A stretch of 64,000 bases of DNA. Source: Fasciola hepatica (lineage: Eukaryota > Platyhelminthes > Trematoda > Plagiorchiida > Fasciolidae). The translations under genes were made by a program, and so were the position numbers. Location of the stretch: assembly GCA_948099385.1 (NCBI GenBank), contig CANUEZ040000193.1:5468501-5532500 (forward strand), written 5' to 3'. The notes below the pieces were generated by a model that was not told the DNA's origin, did no database searches, and saw only the letters and a program-made list of their open reading frames with translations. Positions 24,500 through 38,345 of this stretch are shown in pieces. Position 1 is the stretch's first letter. Every line of letters starts with the position of its first letter.

Positions 24500-27430
24500 A
24501 GTTTTGGCTCCGTTAGTATTTCTAATATGAGTGATACAAAGGAATGAAAAATGGGTAACCGTCTGGAAACAGAAAATTTGTATATGCACCACTCATCTCC
24601 GAGGGTTTTGTTCACATTGGAAGTGTTCTGTTTTGAAAATACGTCAGGCAACAGCCAGTCAAGAGGCCCATTTTTGGGGGGCCTAAAAGCGAAAATAATG
24701 GTTTGTCACTTATGTTGCTCACGATTTAGCAAAATAAACGTACTGCGGGCATATTTATCAAATCTGTATCAGTAATCAGCTGACTTCTACTCATCAGATA
24801 TTCAAGGAAGGGCAAGATCAATGAAATTTATAAAACCAGGTGATTGTTTTAGCCATTGAGTTTACTGGACAACATTGTTGGTCATTTTACGCCTTGAAAA
24901 CTGCACGACGATGCTCCTTATGGTAACACTTTCCATCGCTTGTTAAGTGGTCCACGGTGGTATAACAGAGGAACATGGTAACCATATGTACTACTTTTTA
25001 CATTAGAGTCAGCTTCGTTTCCACTAGATCCCAAAGTCGTGGAAAAGTCAAACTCTTACGCACTCGTAATAAATGAAGGCTTTTCCATTGGTACGCTTCA
25101 AGTGAAGCAAGTCAGCAATATTGGGAATAATTCCATTGGTACACAAACGTAGGAAAAATGGTTGCATGGAGGAGGAAAGAAGGATTTTGTCATGCCAATA
25201 AGTTGTGGTCAATGAAGACATAAGAAATGTTCATAAAGGCAAGGAGAAATTCTGTCGTTCATCTGGATCTTTTGAGATTTATTAGGTGAATACGTATTCC
25301 ATATATTCGTTCAAACTATAATTTCGGAATGAGATATGTTTCAATCGATTTTCAGAAAAAATTGTTCGAATAATTTTGATTGTACGATATGTTCAACGCC
25401 ACAAATCGATCATATCTATGAAAGTCATCTTTTAAACCCTAGAACCATTCCGATTATTGAATAAAGTAACAAATAATCCATTGCCTTGTAATCACACTGC
25501 CAGTGTAAAATGCACAATAGACTTACTCAAACATCCATGGTCGAATATTTAGACGAGCTTGTCGTCTTTTGCATAGAATTCAGCGCGGCATATTTGGCTT
25601 TGTGACTACGAATATGAAAACCAAGCAATATTGTTATTCTATATGGGAAATCAATGGTTCTTGGACGGACACTCGGCATATGTTCAAGAATAACACACTT
25701 TCGAAGAGTAATTCTTTGTAAAGCTAAAATTGCGGACGTTTATTCATACCTCCCATGTGACCGTTCCAACACGCAGGCTTTCAAAGAGTCTCTTCACGGG
25801 TTAATTCCCAGTTATGCTTTGTAGCTGCTCCCAATGCTCGTCGGCAAAATGATGGCTACGATTGCAGAACAACTTTCGACAGCAAGAGCCGACCTATTCA
25901 GTTCAGTTAAGCTGAAACTCCCATGTGTTGTTCATTGGATATATCTGCATAACATTATTGTATGAAGTACAAAGGTGTCATTGGTATTTACAGATTGAGG
26001 TTCAAATTCATGAACAACATGACCATATGTCGATTTATTAAAACTCACTATATGAATGACTGCCTTATTCTCTGGTTTTCCTGAGCAGTTCTGTTTACAG
26101 CTTGAAATCAGCCGTTCATGTACGCCAGGCTCACGTTATTGCGTTGATGAAGGGTAGGAGTAACTTGAAGAGTACACATCACGTAGTTTTTGATCACAAA
26201 AGCATTGAACAATTTCATTTCCGGATTGAAACAAAAAGGCACAGTGTCTACTTTGTGCTACAGTCAATGTAAGCGTGAAAACGTTAGCAAGGCATATGAC
26301 GTGGGATGACAAGTAATTCATCTCTTACGCCGGTTTCTATTTCCCTATCAAACAGAGTGTCTCGATTTGTTTGATTAGGATATTGTGAGTGCGTAGTTTT
26401 CGTGTTCACAATTTGACTCATCTTGAGGTACATGTTTTGTCCCATCCTAAACATGATTTTTCGTATTTAATCCAATCGGGATGCCTGAGGTTACGGTTTA
26501 ATTGTCAATAGCTTGCATTCCTTACTCCACATCTCCGTGATTGGCCCAATCTGTTAAATTATTAAAGTCGTAAACTGGCACAATATAATTCCCAGTTTAT
26601 CACACAGGTCTGCAAATCGTGGTGTTCGGAAGATTATCATATTTTGTGCGTCTTATTCTCAAGTCGACTTGTCTTCACCAACCGGATTCCAACATTTAAT
26701 AAACTCATGATACACCAAGTTACCCTAATTATTGGAATGCACGGACGCTGATTGCGACTGTTTGTTTTAATCTGCCACATAAAATTAACTAGCTCAATAC
26801 ACCATATTGTAAACCACGTCGGTCGCTTTACTCTTCCCATGTTCGTTACGAGTCTAACAAATCAGGACAAAAGATAGCTAATCTTTGACAAGGCTAGAGA
26901 GGATCGGTGGGCCAATTTTCAAAAAATATTATGATAGGCTTTTTTTATAATATACAAACTATATTTTGCACTTTGCCTGCCTTGAACGCAGTTTAAACCA
27001 CTCCTCGGCTTCTGTTTTGAACTGTCTTATTGAAATGACCAAACTAGTATTTAACTCTCCGTGCCGCACTTTTCTAAGGTCATTAGGATCAACATTCTCG
27101 AGAGAACAAGTGGAATGTGGGCATTTGAAACTATTTTGCTTTCGAGATTAGCCGCGTGATGTTGGCCTATTAGCAAAGCTCTTTCTTGACAAAGCCTCGT
27201 TAAATGGTCTGGTTCGGCGATGCTGGAAACTTGTCACTTTGGATGCGAAATTTGTTTACAGATGACACATGTTCATTGTACTACACAATGCGCAAGTCCA
27301 AGATCGACCCAGAATCTTAGCGTGACTGAAAATCGAACCTCATAACGGTGTTAGTGAATGTTTGCGCAAAAGGGTCGTCATTACTCTGGTATTCTCAACC
27401 TGATATTTGTCGGTCTAATAAATGATACAG
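24500..27430. other. No supportable gene
   Basis: AT-rich sequence with no frame beyond chance length. An antisense B-box-like tract (AATCGAACCTC near 27332) hints at a worn tRNA-derived repeat. No other structure was seen. Confidence 0.4.
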
Positions 27431-27464
27431 ACAAATTCTATGAGTGGTAGCACATTTGGGATGA

Positions 27465-27550
27465 CGGGTAAATAATTCCGTATCTAGGGGGGTCCCGTGT
27501 GTGATTCACAGCCATGTACACGAGATTCAAGTCCCAGGTGGACCGAAGCA
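27465..27550 (+). repeat. tRNA-derived SINE-like fragment
   Basis: GAGATTCAAGTCCCAGG near 27520-27536 closely fits a tRNA T-arm or B box. Upstream sequence near 27480-27495 could be a worn A box. The flanks do not fold into a complete tRNA. Confidence 0.3.
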
Positions 27551-27809
27551 TTTGATTTGCTCCATTGAGTTGATTAAAATTTTTAAATGTGTGATTTTTA
27601 GTATCCCAAATCTTTGGTTTACTGAGGACATTGTAAACTTCAGTAAATAGCCAACAACAGCTATTTACACAGAAATCCTTCAGATGAACCACACTTCTTG
27701 TATCCCGATGTAAGTAGATATTTCATTTTTTGGAGTTTCTGTTCAATCATTTCCGGTGACTATTTTTCCTAAAAATTAAAATCATAATATTTGCTCATGT
27801 ACACATCTA

Positions 27810-28200
27810 AAAATTACTTGCGATTTGTGTATGGGAATGCCAAGAGTTTGCTTGACTGGCTGTCCTTTGGACTCCCTTCTCCTCACACAATACCTGGGTC
27901 ATCCGATCAATCCTGCATTCGGAAGCACCCGACTCCAGGTCTGCTCTTTTGGGTGCCCACAAGTGGTGTGTACCCTCAGCCATACTCGGGCATTTTAGCC
28001 TCAAGCTTTCTGTTAACCACCGCATCACCCTACTGCCATCTGAGCTGGTCCAAACTACTGAATGGAGTATGTTCAGATATATCCTTCCATTTGAGCCAGG
28101 AAAGCTCCGAAATCATTGGTTTGGGACACGCTTACTGTCTACATTGATCGGATGATCCGAGCTTCATTGTGGAAGGCGGAGTCCTAAAGACAGTCAGCCA
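27810..28200. repeat. GC-richer block, probable transposon fragment
   Basis: This interval is clearly richer in G and C than its flanks and open on both strands (118 codons on +, 73 on -). That is typical of old transposon sequence rather than of the local candidate exons. No domain was recognised. Confidence 0.3.
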
Positions 28201-29339
28201 AGCAGTTTATTTGTTAACGCATACGACCATCGCATGAACGCAAACCGTTTTCGTAATGAAGGAATACATTATTTTGTCATTATGTGTGCCTGGTTATGTT
28301 CGGCAAAATCGGCTTTTTTCCAGGGACCATTGTCTAATGTATGCAGGAGAATGAGCAATCTTGGATCGAAAAACGATAGACCGATATATATATTCACAGG
28401 TTTCGCTGTTTGATTTAGGTTTTTTCGGCTTTTATTCCGAAAGTTGTGTCAGTTTATCAACAAGCTTCTGGAGTGCAGTGAACCCATGGAGGCTAAGTGA
28501 AACGTGATAACGTAGCTCAATTATATAATGATCGATCATCTGTTCCCTGTTTGTTGTAACGGAAGTGGCGCCGTTATTGATGTTCAGTTGCTTATTACCG
28601 GTAAATGGGGATACAGCAATGTTGCCTAAATTGACTGAGTTTGGGCCTGAAAATCCAGGCTAAATAATTTAGAAAACCAAGTGCGGCACACCCGATAAGA
28701 TATCATCAACATATTTGGTGGGCCGAGTATTTCGATGTACGGTAATAGTATAGAAATACAAAAGATTAGGACTGTGTTGTCCTTGGGAAGGTAAGAGGTG
28801 GTGATAACAGGTGAATAGGGATTCATGTTACATCGAGCTCACAGCTGCTGATTGTGACAGTTACACGGCAGTAAAGAAACAAGAGAAGCCTAATAGCAAA
28901 GGAGAGGGAAAGATGATCGGCTTATCCCTCCCGACGTAGTGGACTGCGTCACCTCATTTTAGGAATCACTTTGTTATCACAGTATAAGTTCATTCAAATG
29001 AAGATGCAATGGGATGTTTTAATATACCGAGGGCATCATGCCTGGTGCGAGAATTCGAGCGAGTGAAATTTCCACCATTCGAGACATTTCAATCTTCATT
29101 AAGTCGTAAATGATTTAATCTTCGGAAACATTTGAGGGATGCTATGATAACAGAACTGGGACGGAATATCAGAGAAACATTTTCGAGAACAGGAATTTTA
29201 TTTGTTTTGCAACAACAGTCTATGATATTTACATCCTCTAATACCTGGGTGCAGATGAGCCACAAGTTAGATCTTCCTAGTTGGTAATGTTAAGTGAACA
29301 AAACAAAAATCAAGATAAGGCGATGAGTCAAAATTAAGT

Positions 29340-30345
29340 GGGGTAGAGGGGGTCAAATATCACATGCAAGACCTGGATCCGTCTGTGAACCTTGAATGAC
29401 TGTCTGTGGTTCATTAGTCGGACCAACGGATCCGTGGTTGGTTTGCCGGGAAGAGGTGAGCGAAGAAGGCCGTAGGGCTTGCATGAACTGTTTTTGGGCG
29501 CTCAACGGAGGATTGTAGTGATGAGAGCATATCGCTTCCGCTGTGGCTAGAACACGTCAGTCACCAGTCTTGATAGCTCACTTTGAATTTTGTAGATTGG
29601 CCGGAACGCCGTGGTCACGTTCACTGAGTGGTTGGACTGAACATGGTGTGAACATACAGTTCTCGTAATCATTTTGGATAGTCCAGTATTCAACCAAGCT
29701 GAGTGATGTTCATGGACGCGTTCGGATAAGTGTCTGGTCGTAGTGAATGGGATTTAAAAAAACATTATTTGTACCAAAAAAGATGTGTACCACGCAGGAG
29801 CAATGCCTTTAGGACGAGGATGGCCTGTACGTGATCTGCAAGAGCACACGTGTATCAACAAGTTCCTACACTTATAATAAAAGAACGACAAGATACGTTC
29901 TCCAATCTGGTTGTTTCACTGATACCTTCTCCAACGAAAGAACACTGTCCCCAGTGTTCCGTACTTCTCTAACACACATCAGGGTGGTACTGAATCTCCA
30001 GGGACAACACCTTGGTTAGACCATACCACCAGACCTCTCCGGAGCCATACCAATTCTACACCACAGATCCTTTCACAATTTTCTTTTCGGCCCACATCAG
30101 GTCTATTTCCAAGGCAGTCCACACCCTTCAGTGAGGTTTCGCCGTGGGTGCCAAAAACGTGCCCCGCAGGGGTAATGTTTGTCCAACGGGGATTGCACTT
30201 TTGTGATCCGGAAGAGCACAAGAGAAGGACAAACTCCGTGAGCCGAGACTCGGTACATTTCACAACAGCTACCAACACTTGCATTGAGCTAACAACAAGA
30301 AGGTGGCCTCCAATCTGCCGTTTAAGCTGATCTCACGTCTATCAA
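29340..30345. repeat. GC-richer repeat-like block with an internal diverged direct repeat
   Basis: About 1 kb of GC-richer sequence between AT-rich flanks. Two parts are similar to each other: 29837-29930 and 30199-30332. Both start GTGATC..(A)AGAGCACA, and both later contain CTCCAATCTG followed by a stretch ending CTGAT. The frame at 29979-30284 (-) shows no recognisable domain. A retroelement fragment, such as an LTR or UTR piece, is a plausible source, not proven. Confidence 0.35.
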
Positions 30346-31345
30346 GTGTGTTTTATTATAGTTTTGATCAAGAGTATTGAGAAGTATGAGAAGAATGTTA
30401 GCAACTGGTCAAGATTTATGCATATGCTAATTTTCGCTGCCGTGTACATTAGGAGTCTTTCATGTCAAAATCTTCGAAATAACTTCAGCGCTCACCGCTC
30501 AGTTATTCCGAGGTGAGCATGTTTAATACATTGGAGAGCAGGATTACCAGAATTTCAAAAAGGACATTTTCATTATTGATAAAAAAGCTGCACTGTGTCA
30601 GTGTCGAGAGGTGTAGAACAGTGTGTTATTCATCAAATTATAATGCGTGTTTTGAACGTTTTGGTGTACGTTCTTATGTAGAAAGCTGCTACTGTTCACG
30701 TCCCCTATTCACTTGTATCTTGTTCACAGCGGTAATAAATGAAATCACATATTTCTGTGATTTATTGTCGTTTCTTCATGTATAACTAATGCTCTCGATA
30801 TCAGCTACGTGCTCACGAGATTGCATCCGTATGATTATGTATACTTGAAGACAGTGCACATACTGTTGGCGGTTGAAAGACATTGGGAATAGATCATTTG
30901 CATCAATATGTTGTTTGGGTCATACGTAGAGAGGTGTGTTTCACCAAATCCCGTGCTATTTCGAATTCAGATCCAGGGCAAGATATGTTTCAGGTATCCT
31001 TCATAGATTGATTGGCATGTTTTTCCCAGGCCACATAATGAAACGGCCGAATTTAGTTGACTCGATATATTCATGAAATATTTTCACGAAGTTGTGCGCT
31101 GCTGAAAAAATAGTTTTGCCTGCTGATAGAGATTTATTTTTATTTGCATGAAAGTTTCATGAAATACATACAGTTTACCATATGTGAATATCTATTTCTT
31201 AAGGAAGTACATATAAAGCATTGCCTCCTGAAACCGTGACCTTTATTTCTTTTTCGCAAAGATGGTCTATAAATAAGTTGTTCAGCAACTTTTTAATAAA
31301 ACTAGGGTTTTGAAGGTATGTTGGCCGACTGGTTACATTCCATTT

Positions 31346-31433
31346 ATGTACAACGTTCATAGATATTTTTATTCTGTACAGTGTTTTACTTTCGTGGCAC
31401 AAGTTCTTCTCATGTGCACACAAGTATTTATAG
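31346..31433 (+). CDS. Candidate first exon with hydrophobic leader
   Basis: ATG at 31346 opens 29 codons plus one base, reading MYNVHRYFYSVQ then CFTFVAQVLLMCTQVFI, and stops exactly at a perfect donor ATAG|GTAAGT (31434). The hydrophobic segment could be a signal peptide or anchor, although it starts later than usual after a basic and aromatic N-terminus. No partner exon was identified. Confidence 0.33.
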
Positions 31434-32981
31434 GTAAGTGTTTATGTATATACAACATATTATTATATATATGTATATAAATGTAAATATATTTACGTTC
31501 ATACCTTGGTCGGTATGATGATTTATGATAATATAATATACGAGGAGATTGCCGTTCGCACGAGTACTTGTACCATATCCGCTAACAAGGTGTTCTCTGG
31601 TAACCCTAATCAACATGGTTCACGAATATTATGAAAATGATTTTCCTCATTCGTGAAATTGAACTGTCTTCCAATCAGTAGTAATCTTAGTTTGTTGTCA
31701 AAAGCCAGTCGTGACAAGAAGCCTCCTAAGGAATTTGGCGGATTGGACAGCTAAACTTGAGATCAACAAATTAGGATACTTTTTTCTTCGAATATCCTTC
31801 TCGTCATGTTGAGCTTAGAGGAAAACACACATATGAGCTGAGAGCCTCACTACATCAGGATATATGAGGAAATGTTTCAAAATCCACCCGTGTAAATGTA
31901 GTATGCAATGCTTCCAATATTGATAGAATGCAAAATAATATGCATGAATATACCCCTTTTGGTCAAATGACTAGAATTACCGGCATCTATTCATCAAGAA
32001 CAACTCGTAGATTTATGATATGTCAAGGAAAAGAATTCAAATTCAAAGCAAGCCTCACCAGTTTCCTACAAGCTCAACATCGATGGCCAGGTGGAGCATT
32101 TGATGAGGAATACAAAATGCATTGGACAAATGTTCACTAGCTTAATGAAATTTGCTAACAGATTTCCTTCATCTCTCCAACCATGTCGGATCCATTTCAG
32201 CAATAGCTCATATGCACCGCTCACTGTTGACATATTCTTATGCATGAATGTGAGAAGTGTATAAGAAGCATTCGAGCAATGAAATGCTCATGAGTTGCTT
32301 GCTACTGATTTTTCACAGGTTGATATCCAGATGCTCACGTTAATGAATGACGAATGGCACTTATTTCCTTTAAACATGAACGACTTCTACGTGTGCTGAA
32401 ATTCTTGCACGTAACGTCCAATAATCTTATCAGTATTAAAATATGCATTCAAAAACTAAAAAACTGAAATGACACAGGTTTACATTCGTCAGTATTGTTG
32501 TGGGATATTGATCACAGGTCATTTCTGATTAGTCGATTGTTTTTTATTTACCACACACTGGACGTAAGCATTGGAATACCTTTTAGAGATTCACTGGAAC
32601 TGATGGAGCGGCTAACTCTATTTTTATGAAACATCGACGGGAAAAAATATTTTACTCGTAATTCGTGTTTAACTTTTTCGTGGGTTCAGGCAAAAATGAT
32701 CATAAGTTGAACATTTTGGTTTGCACGAGATAATGAGTTTGCAAAAGCCTAATTTCGTCTCCCATATTCGAATGTATTCCTCAGTAACAGAGAAAGCAGC
32801 TCGGTTATCTTGAGTAATCTATATGAAGGAAATTTTTGAATCAAATGTTTCTAAAGGGATATTGAAAGGCGGTTTTGTGGCACCTTTATCGCCAGATGGG
32901 TTAAATGTTGTGCCGATTTGCCGGGTCCTAGGAATGTTACATAAAGTCGATCTAGCGTGAATGGCTTTTCCGGGCTTGGAT

Positions 32982-33083
<102 letters not shown>

Positions 33084-33393
33084 GGGCTCAGTTTGCATTA
33101 CCTATGTTCACTGAAAACGTAATGGACTATTCCTGTAATTGTTCTCGTTGTGGTAACATTTCACAACAGCCCAGCTTTCGACAAGCAGGGGATAACTGAT
33201 TTTCTTTCTGCCTTGTCAGGAAATCAAGCTCACCGAATCGAGTTTCTCTACGTGACTGACATAAGGGACCATTAATGTTATCATGATTAGGATTCAAAAT
33301 CGCGACTCGACTAACGTTATTCGATAATGAACTCATGGTTTAAGGCCTCATTGGGCGGTTGATTGCATGCAAATTTATCCAAATGATTTCAAG

Positions 33394-35388
33394 ATGCAAG
33401 TACTAAAATCCTTGATCTTCTGCTTCGTTTGCCTTGTTGCAGTACAGTTAATTGACTCCTGCTGCTTCGGCCAGAATAGGGTAAACGAATTTCTTCAAGT
33501 TACACGCTAAACAAAACAAAACGAATCTCTCATAATAACTACTATACACAAGTTACCCCATGAGGCTTCACAAAATTCGCAAGATTTTCTCGCTTTTTGA
33601 TTGATTTTCTACAGTTTGCTACCTCCTGTAAAAAAAAACTTGTTTCCGAATTGGCCCATTAAAGCTGTTGACTTTTAGGCAATTCAACCATATTGCACAC
33701 GTTTCTGTAATACTGTATAATACCGTGTCGGTGGTGTCCTAGTGGCATGTGTCGGTTTTAAATCACTAGTGTCAACGTTATTCGCTTCACCTTGTACAAA
33801 ATAATACGAAATGGATTCTCCAAAATCAATAGGATATGTGTGATTTCACCCTCACCCGGATATCGATCCAGCAAAATTATTGATCCGTGAATCATCTGAA
33901 GAATTACCTTCATTTTAGCTGACGCAGCCATCCTGTGGTAGCCCATATCATGGAAGGTAACCATCTGACCATTTTTCCAGTTGAGAGATCATTGAGGACC
34001 TCAGTGATAAGAACGATCCAAACAGTGATAGTATTACTGATTGAAACAGGGTTTCACTACTAACAATTTTGATTGTACTAAGAATCAGCAATGAGATAAT
34101 AAAGTTGCGGCCAAGTAAGACGATTTTTTTTGGAGAAATGTTTTTTGAATTCAAAGAATTGTCCTGATTAACCTTACTTGATTTTGACTTGTTGCGTCTG
34201 GCGATTACATTGCAGTGCGTGATATAGCCATTTATGGAAAATGTGAGCAGTGCGTTCCTTTTTGAAATACAGTTATCTATTCTCATATTCCCATGTGTGT
34301 GTATTAGTATAATCAAAATACAAGTAAATGTCTATTTTCCCCACATTGATTTTCCAGTTCGAAATGTCTATTGTTGAGTAGTAGCTGAGGGGAGATAAAC
34401 AAGACACAGTACTTATATACATTTATGGATCAATGTACGGGAGTCTTTGGCCACGTGAATCGCTGTGGCTTTGTCTACCTTGTTACACTAGTCGGTGGTT
34501 CGGTGGTTTTTAGTTTGGTAAATTTTGGATACGGTAGGGAGTGAGTACCTTATTTCTGACTGAGCGTAACGAGCAGTGTAATCCTCAAACGAAGGTGATT
34601 GACCTTTCTACCGCAACATTAACATGAACATTCAGAAAACAACGAACACTGCCACTCTCAGTAGCCAAGCACCTCTCTTTGTTTGTTGTTTCATTTCTAG
34701 ATAATCATGCCATTGAATCATAAAGTTTAGCAGTAACCAAATCTCTATCGGAAATTAAAGAAGAACGCCTGTTTATTTCGCATAATGTTGAAGAAGAGTG
34801 TATTCATGCATTACTTGAGACGATTTTTGCTGTGTGATCCTTGCGAATAGCACAAGTTTACTCAGCCTATCAGCTCGGTGATTACCATAGAACTGCGTAT
34901 TGCTCGACTGATAGCTAGCTGGATAATTCAAGAATATGCCTCCCCATTTACATGTGCTGACAAGGAATGCTATCATAGGATCCTCTCAGCTGAACGTTTT
35001 GTGAATATAGATCTACCTCAAACGGGTATCCGTTGCCCAACGCGGCATAGTATAAAACTTGAATGCTCTTGGTATGATATCCGTTATGTACTGTACATCT
35101 CCAGAATATGACCTGAGAGTAAAGTCACGGAATAGACTGAAAACTATTTCAGGGTAGTATTGTTGTTATCTATCGATTCTCTCTGCAGACTTTTATTCAC
35201 GTGTCATGAGTATTGAGAAATTTCCTTCAGGGATTTTCTGTACTGGTGGCAGTAACACAGGGGTGAATCACATAATACATTACACGTTTCCAGTAATAAC
35301 GCAATGTAGGACAATCTACGGCCGGGTTATATTCTACAGTCTTGTTCACCTTGATACACTAGCCCTAAGTTCAGTAAATCCGAATTAG
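33394..35388 (+). CDS. Three-exon secreted protein gene, ML/NPC2-like (tentative)
   Basis: Exon 1 (33394-33480) starts MQVLKSLIFCFVCLVAVQL, a textbook signal peptide, continues DSCCFGQNR and ends at AGG|GTAAAC in phase 0. Exon 2 (34851-34953) follows an acceptor ending GAATAG and reads ISSVITIELRIARLIAS then WIIQEYASPFT, ending in phase 1 at T|GTGCTG. Exon 3 (35189-35388) follows a strong acceptor (GATTCTCTCTGCAG) and reads FPSGIFCTGG, IIHYTFPVITQ and YGRVIFYSLV before a TAG. All phases agree, giving about 129 residues. The order CG-like start, [VI]TIE[LF], PF, GI-x-C, Y-x-F-P-V, V-x-F-x-L resembles the ML lipid-binding fold known from NPC2 and MD-2. That family match is by eye only. The exon 2 donor is weak and a further exon may be missing between exons 1 and 2. 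Confidence 0.45.
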
Positions 35389-35428
35389 TTAAATGCTGAA
35401 TACGACTCCCATTTAAATCCACACAGAT

Positions 35429-35434
35429 AATAAA
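35429..35434 (+). terminator. Polyadenylation signal AATAAA
   Basis: Canonical hexamer 41 nt after the stop of the three-exon gene. Confidence 0.45.
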
Positions 35435-36955
35435 CAAATGGGATAATTCCGTCCGCAGTGTTATTGATGCGGTACTTGGATGCAACCACGAATCGTCTTT
35501 CGGGAACGTGAGGCTGTCTGACCGTGACCATCTAGGTTCGAAAAATTCGGAGTCCGCAAAGCGAAGCGGAGCAATTGGTTGATTCCAGGGATACTTTTAT
35601 GGCTTTGTTTTGACTGAGCCACACAAATGCCGACAACATAAGTTCGATATGGATCACAAGAATTATTCTTGTTTGCTCAACCACAATAACTTTGAGTGAG
35701 TTACACAGCTCGGATTGATGCCCATATATGTGTGTATGGGATGTAATAATCAAGTGGTATCAACCAGTCATTTATTGTATTTTTATCGGACGAAACAAAG
35801 CTATCAGTCGAAACCCCCAGTTGCTACTGACAGTAATATCGCTACATCTGGAATTACAGAAATCTCGTTTGACACCCTCTTTCACACTATCTGAATGAAA
35901 TCGTGCATGTTGCCGCTAACGTACAGGTATTGTGCTCCATAGTTTACTTAGATAAACTTGTTTTTCCGTAAAATGTGACAACTTAAGTCAGCAGACTTTT
36001 TAAAATCACACAGATGTCATTGGTCTTATTAGCGTCCATCCAGCAAAGTGTCGCAAATCGGTGAGTCCGGTTCATCAGAATCAGACCGATGTTCATCAAA
36101 ACCATACGAAATTGAAAGACCTTTAATTTTGGTCCATTTTCCAGGTGAATTAGACTGTTTATATGCGTCTGTGGTCCCTCGTCCTGGATTCGCTTTTGTC
36201 ATTCCAGATACATAAACTATATCCATTCTTGCTACTAATGTTTGGAAGGAATACGTCATCTTTTCTGATTATTTTTGGTCGAAGAGGTCCAGGTGAACGT
36301 GTGTTAGGGAGCGAATGCACTCGGAATGTATTTCTGGAATGTCATTGTTGGGAACAGCATATCTCATCATTTTTTTAAGAACTTCGGAAAGGTTTCTAAA
36401 CATGGTAGTTCTACCACATTCAATGCTTTGTGATAATCCAATGTTGGTTCGTCAGGTTAGTCATGTGACACGTCAGTCAACAGCATAGAGGCACGGTATT
36501 TACCTGATGACGTGTCAGCGATGTGATCCACATGATTAAACTACGTAGGTAGTTTGTGATTGAGCTGGGTTAAAAAACAGAGCGTCATTAAGGGTTGAAT
36601 TTACCGATATCTGTTTGGTTCTTCGTATTATATAGGAGAAAATGCAATGAGATTTTTGTCCATTGATATTGGAAATATCCCTCTTCGTTTGGAAAATCAT
36701 GTTGAAAAAAGAGAAACCTCGGCCCACATTCCAATGGTATATTACAGACCGGGAACTGATATCGTATATTTGCAGTCCTTTCAAAAAATTGTACAATAAG
36801 TGGTACATGAAGCTGAATTTCTTCTCGCACTCATGTGAAATTCACTAGACCACTTAGTGTTTATCAGCACACCCAATAAATGAGCACAAAAACCTCGCAG
36901 ATTATTGTACTGACTACTCAGTGTATGACTATGAGGATAGCCTCAGTTTTTGCGA

Positions 36956-37348
36956 ATGTCGACTTACCAAACTGAACACAATGACAGTGAGGATCTAGTT
37001 TACAAAAACTCCCAAAAATACACAACGGCGTTTTTCATCACTAATTCATACTGTTTGCGCAGTCTCCATTTTCTTAACAAAAAATATTTTGTACGTTACA
37101 TCAATCGAGTCTTAGCACAAGATTCACTAAATAAACCACTCAGAAAGATTTTCCAAAAGATCGTATGCCAATATATATTCATTCATTCTGCACATTATTT
37201 ATCTCCACTTTGCATGTTTTTTCGGAAATGTTTCCGTTTTAATATTAATTATATGATAAATAAGTCAACTACAGTGAGAGAAAACTTAAACAGGCTGAAT
37301 AAAAACGATGAGAACGTGGTGCTCTGCATCGGTTTTGTGAGACACTAA
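36956..37348 (+). CDS. 131-codon frame from an ATG, unknown
   Basis: The frame starts MSTYQTEHNDSEDLVYKNSQ after an acceptor-like GATAGCCTCAG. It is basic and Asn/Lys-rich with scattered cysteines (KIVCQYIFIHSAHY). No family was recognised and no nearby polyadenylation signal lies after the stop. About one frame of this length is expected by chance, so support is weak. Confidence 0.22.
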   Translation: MSTYQTEHNDSEDLVYKNSQKYTTAFFITNSYCLRSLHFLNKKYFVRYINRVLAQDSLNKPLRKIFQKIVCQYIFIHSAHYLSPLCMFFRKCFRFNINYMINKSTTVRENLNRLNKNDENVVLCIGFVRH

Positions 37349-38345
37349 ATCTTTATCTTATACAACTGAAAAGATAACCCCAGTGTATATTGATAACCGG
37401 GTTACGATATCCTAACTAACTGAGCAGGTGAACACAATGTGGAAGAATCGTTGCGATCAAAGTATATTTTAGAGTTGTAGAGATAAGAGCATAAACACAT
37501 CTCCAAATGAAATTATAAATGAAATTATACTAAACGGGTAAAATGCAATTAATTATAAGCAACTCAATACTAGCCAATGAGATCTGGTTGAATCGAAGCG
37601 TGGTACTCAATGCTGAGGGTTATTTGATGTTTTATCCCACACCCTAGATGTGTATCATTGACAGAGACCAAAACCAATGGGCGGACATGAATCCACTCGA
37701 CTATCAAGCTGGTGGCAAGTAAAGCACGATCAGAAATCTCAACGGGTCCTTCAAGCTTGGTGAAAATCAATTATAGAACATCAATGTGATGAGCCATTGT
37801 AGATTTCCAATTTAGATCCTCCTATTTGACAAAGGTTTGTACCTATCGATCACGAAACATTTCACTCCGTTTCCTTGAGTTTTAGTGAGCCGTTTTCAGA
37901 CACTTCCGCTGCTTCATTATCAATCTGGCATCACACATTTCATGCATCGCACCATGGTGCAGCTGTCTTCAAATACCACAGAATTATATCTGGATAAGTA
38001 TAAAGTAAAAATTGGTTACTTTTACCAATGCACAAAATCAAGCCCGTGTTGCAAAACATGAGGATACCGAGTACTGAGAAAAAATACAAATCATGATTTT
38101 ATTATTCTGAGGTTATACGCATGGTAGATATTTACAAGGCAGGTCTACTTTATCTAAACTAGAAATTCCTATGAAGCAAACGGAATTCCAAATAGCAGAG
38201 TAAGTTTGCCAGCTTATTTCGACTGACTTAAGTAGTGCTAATTATCAGACTGAATCTGAAAAGCATACACTCCGTTGCTCCAGATGTTTTGTTGCTCTTC
38301 ATTGCCAATGAACAATGGGTCATTAAACACGTTTTCCGATTTCAG

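Noticed and set aside
30489..30512. 24-nt micro-exon candidate reading RSPLSYSE between CTTCAG and GTGAGC
   Set aside because: The acceptor lacks a pyrimidine tract, an equally good AG lies inside it, and no partner exons were found.
33615..33627. 13-nt micro-exon (TTTCTACAG...GTAAAA) after the 33394 exon
   Set aside because: It is not symmetric in phase and would break the otherwise consistent three-exon model; such short AG...GT pairs are common by chance.
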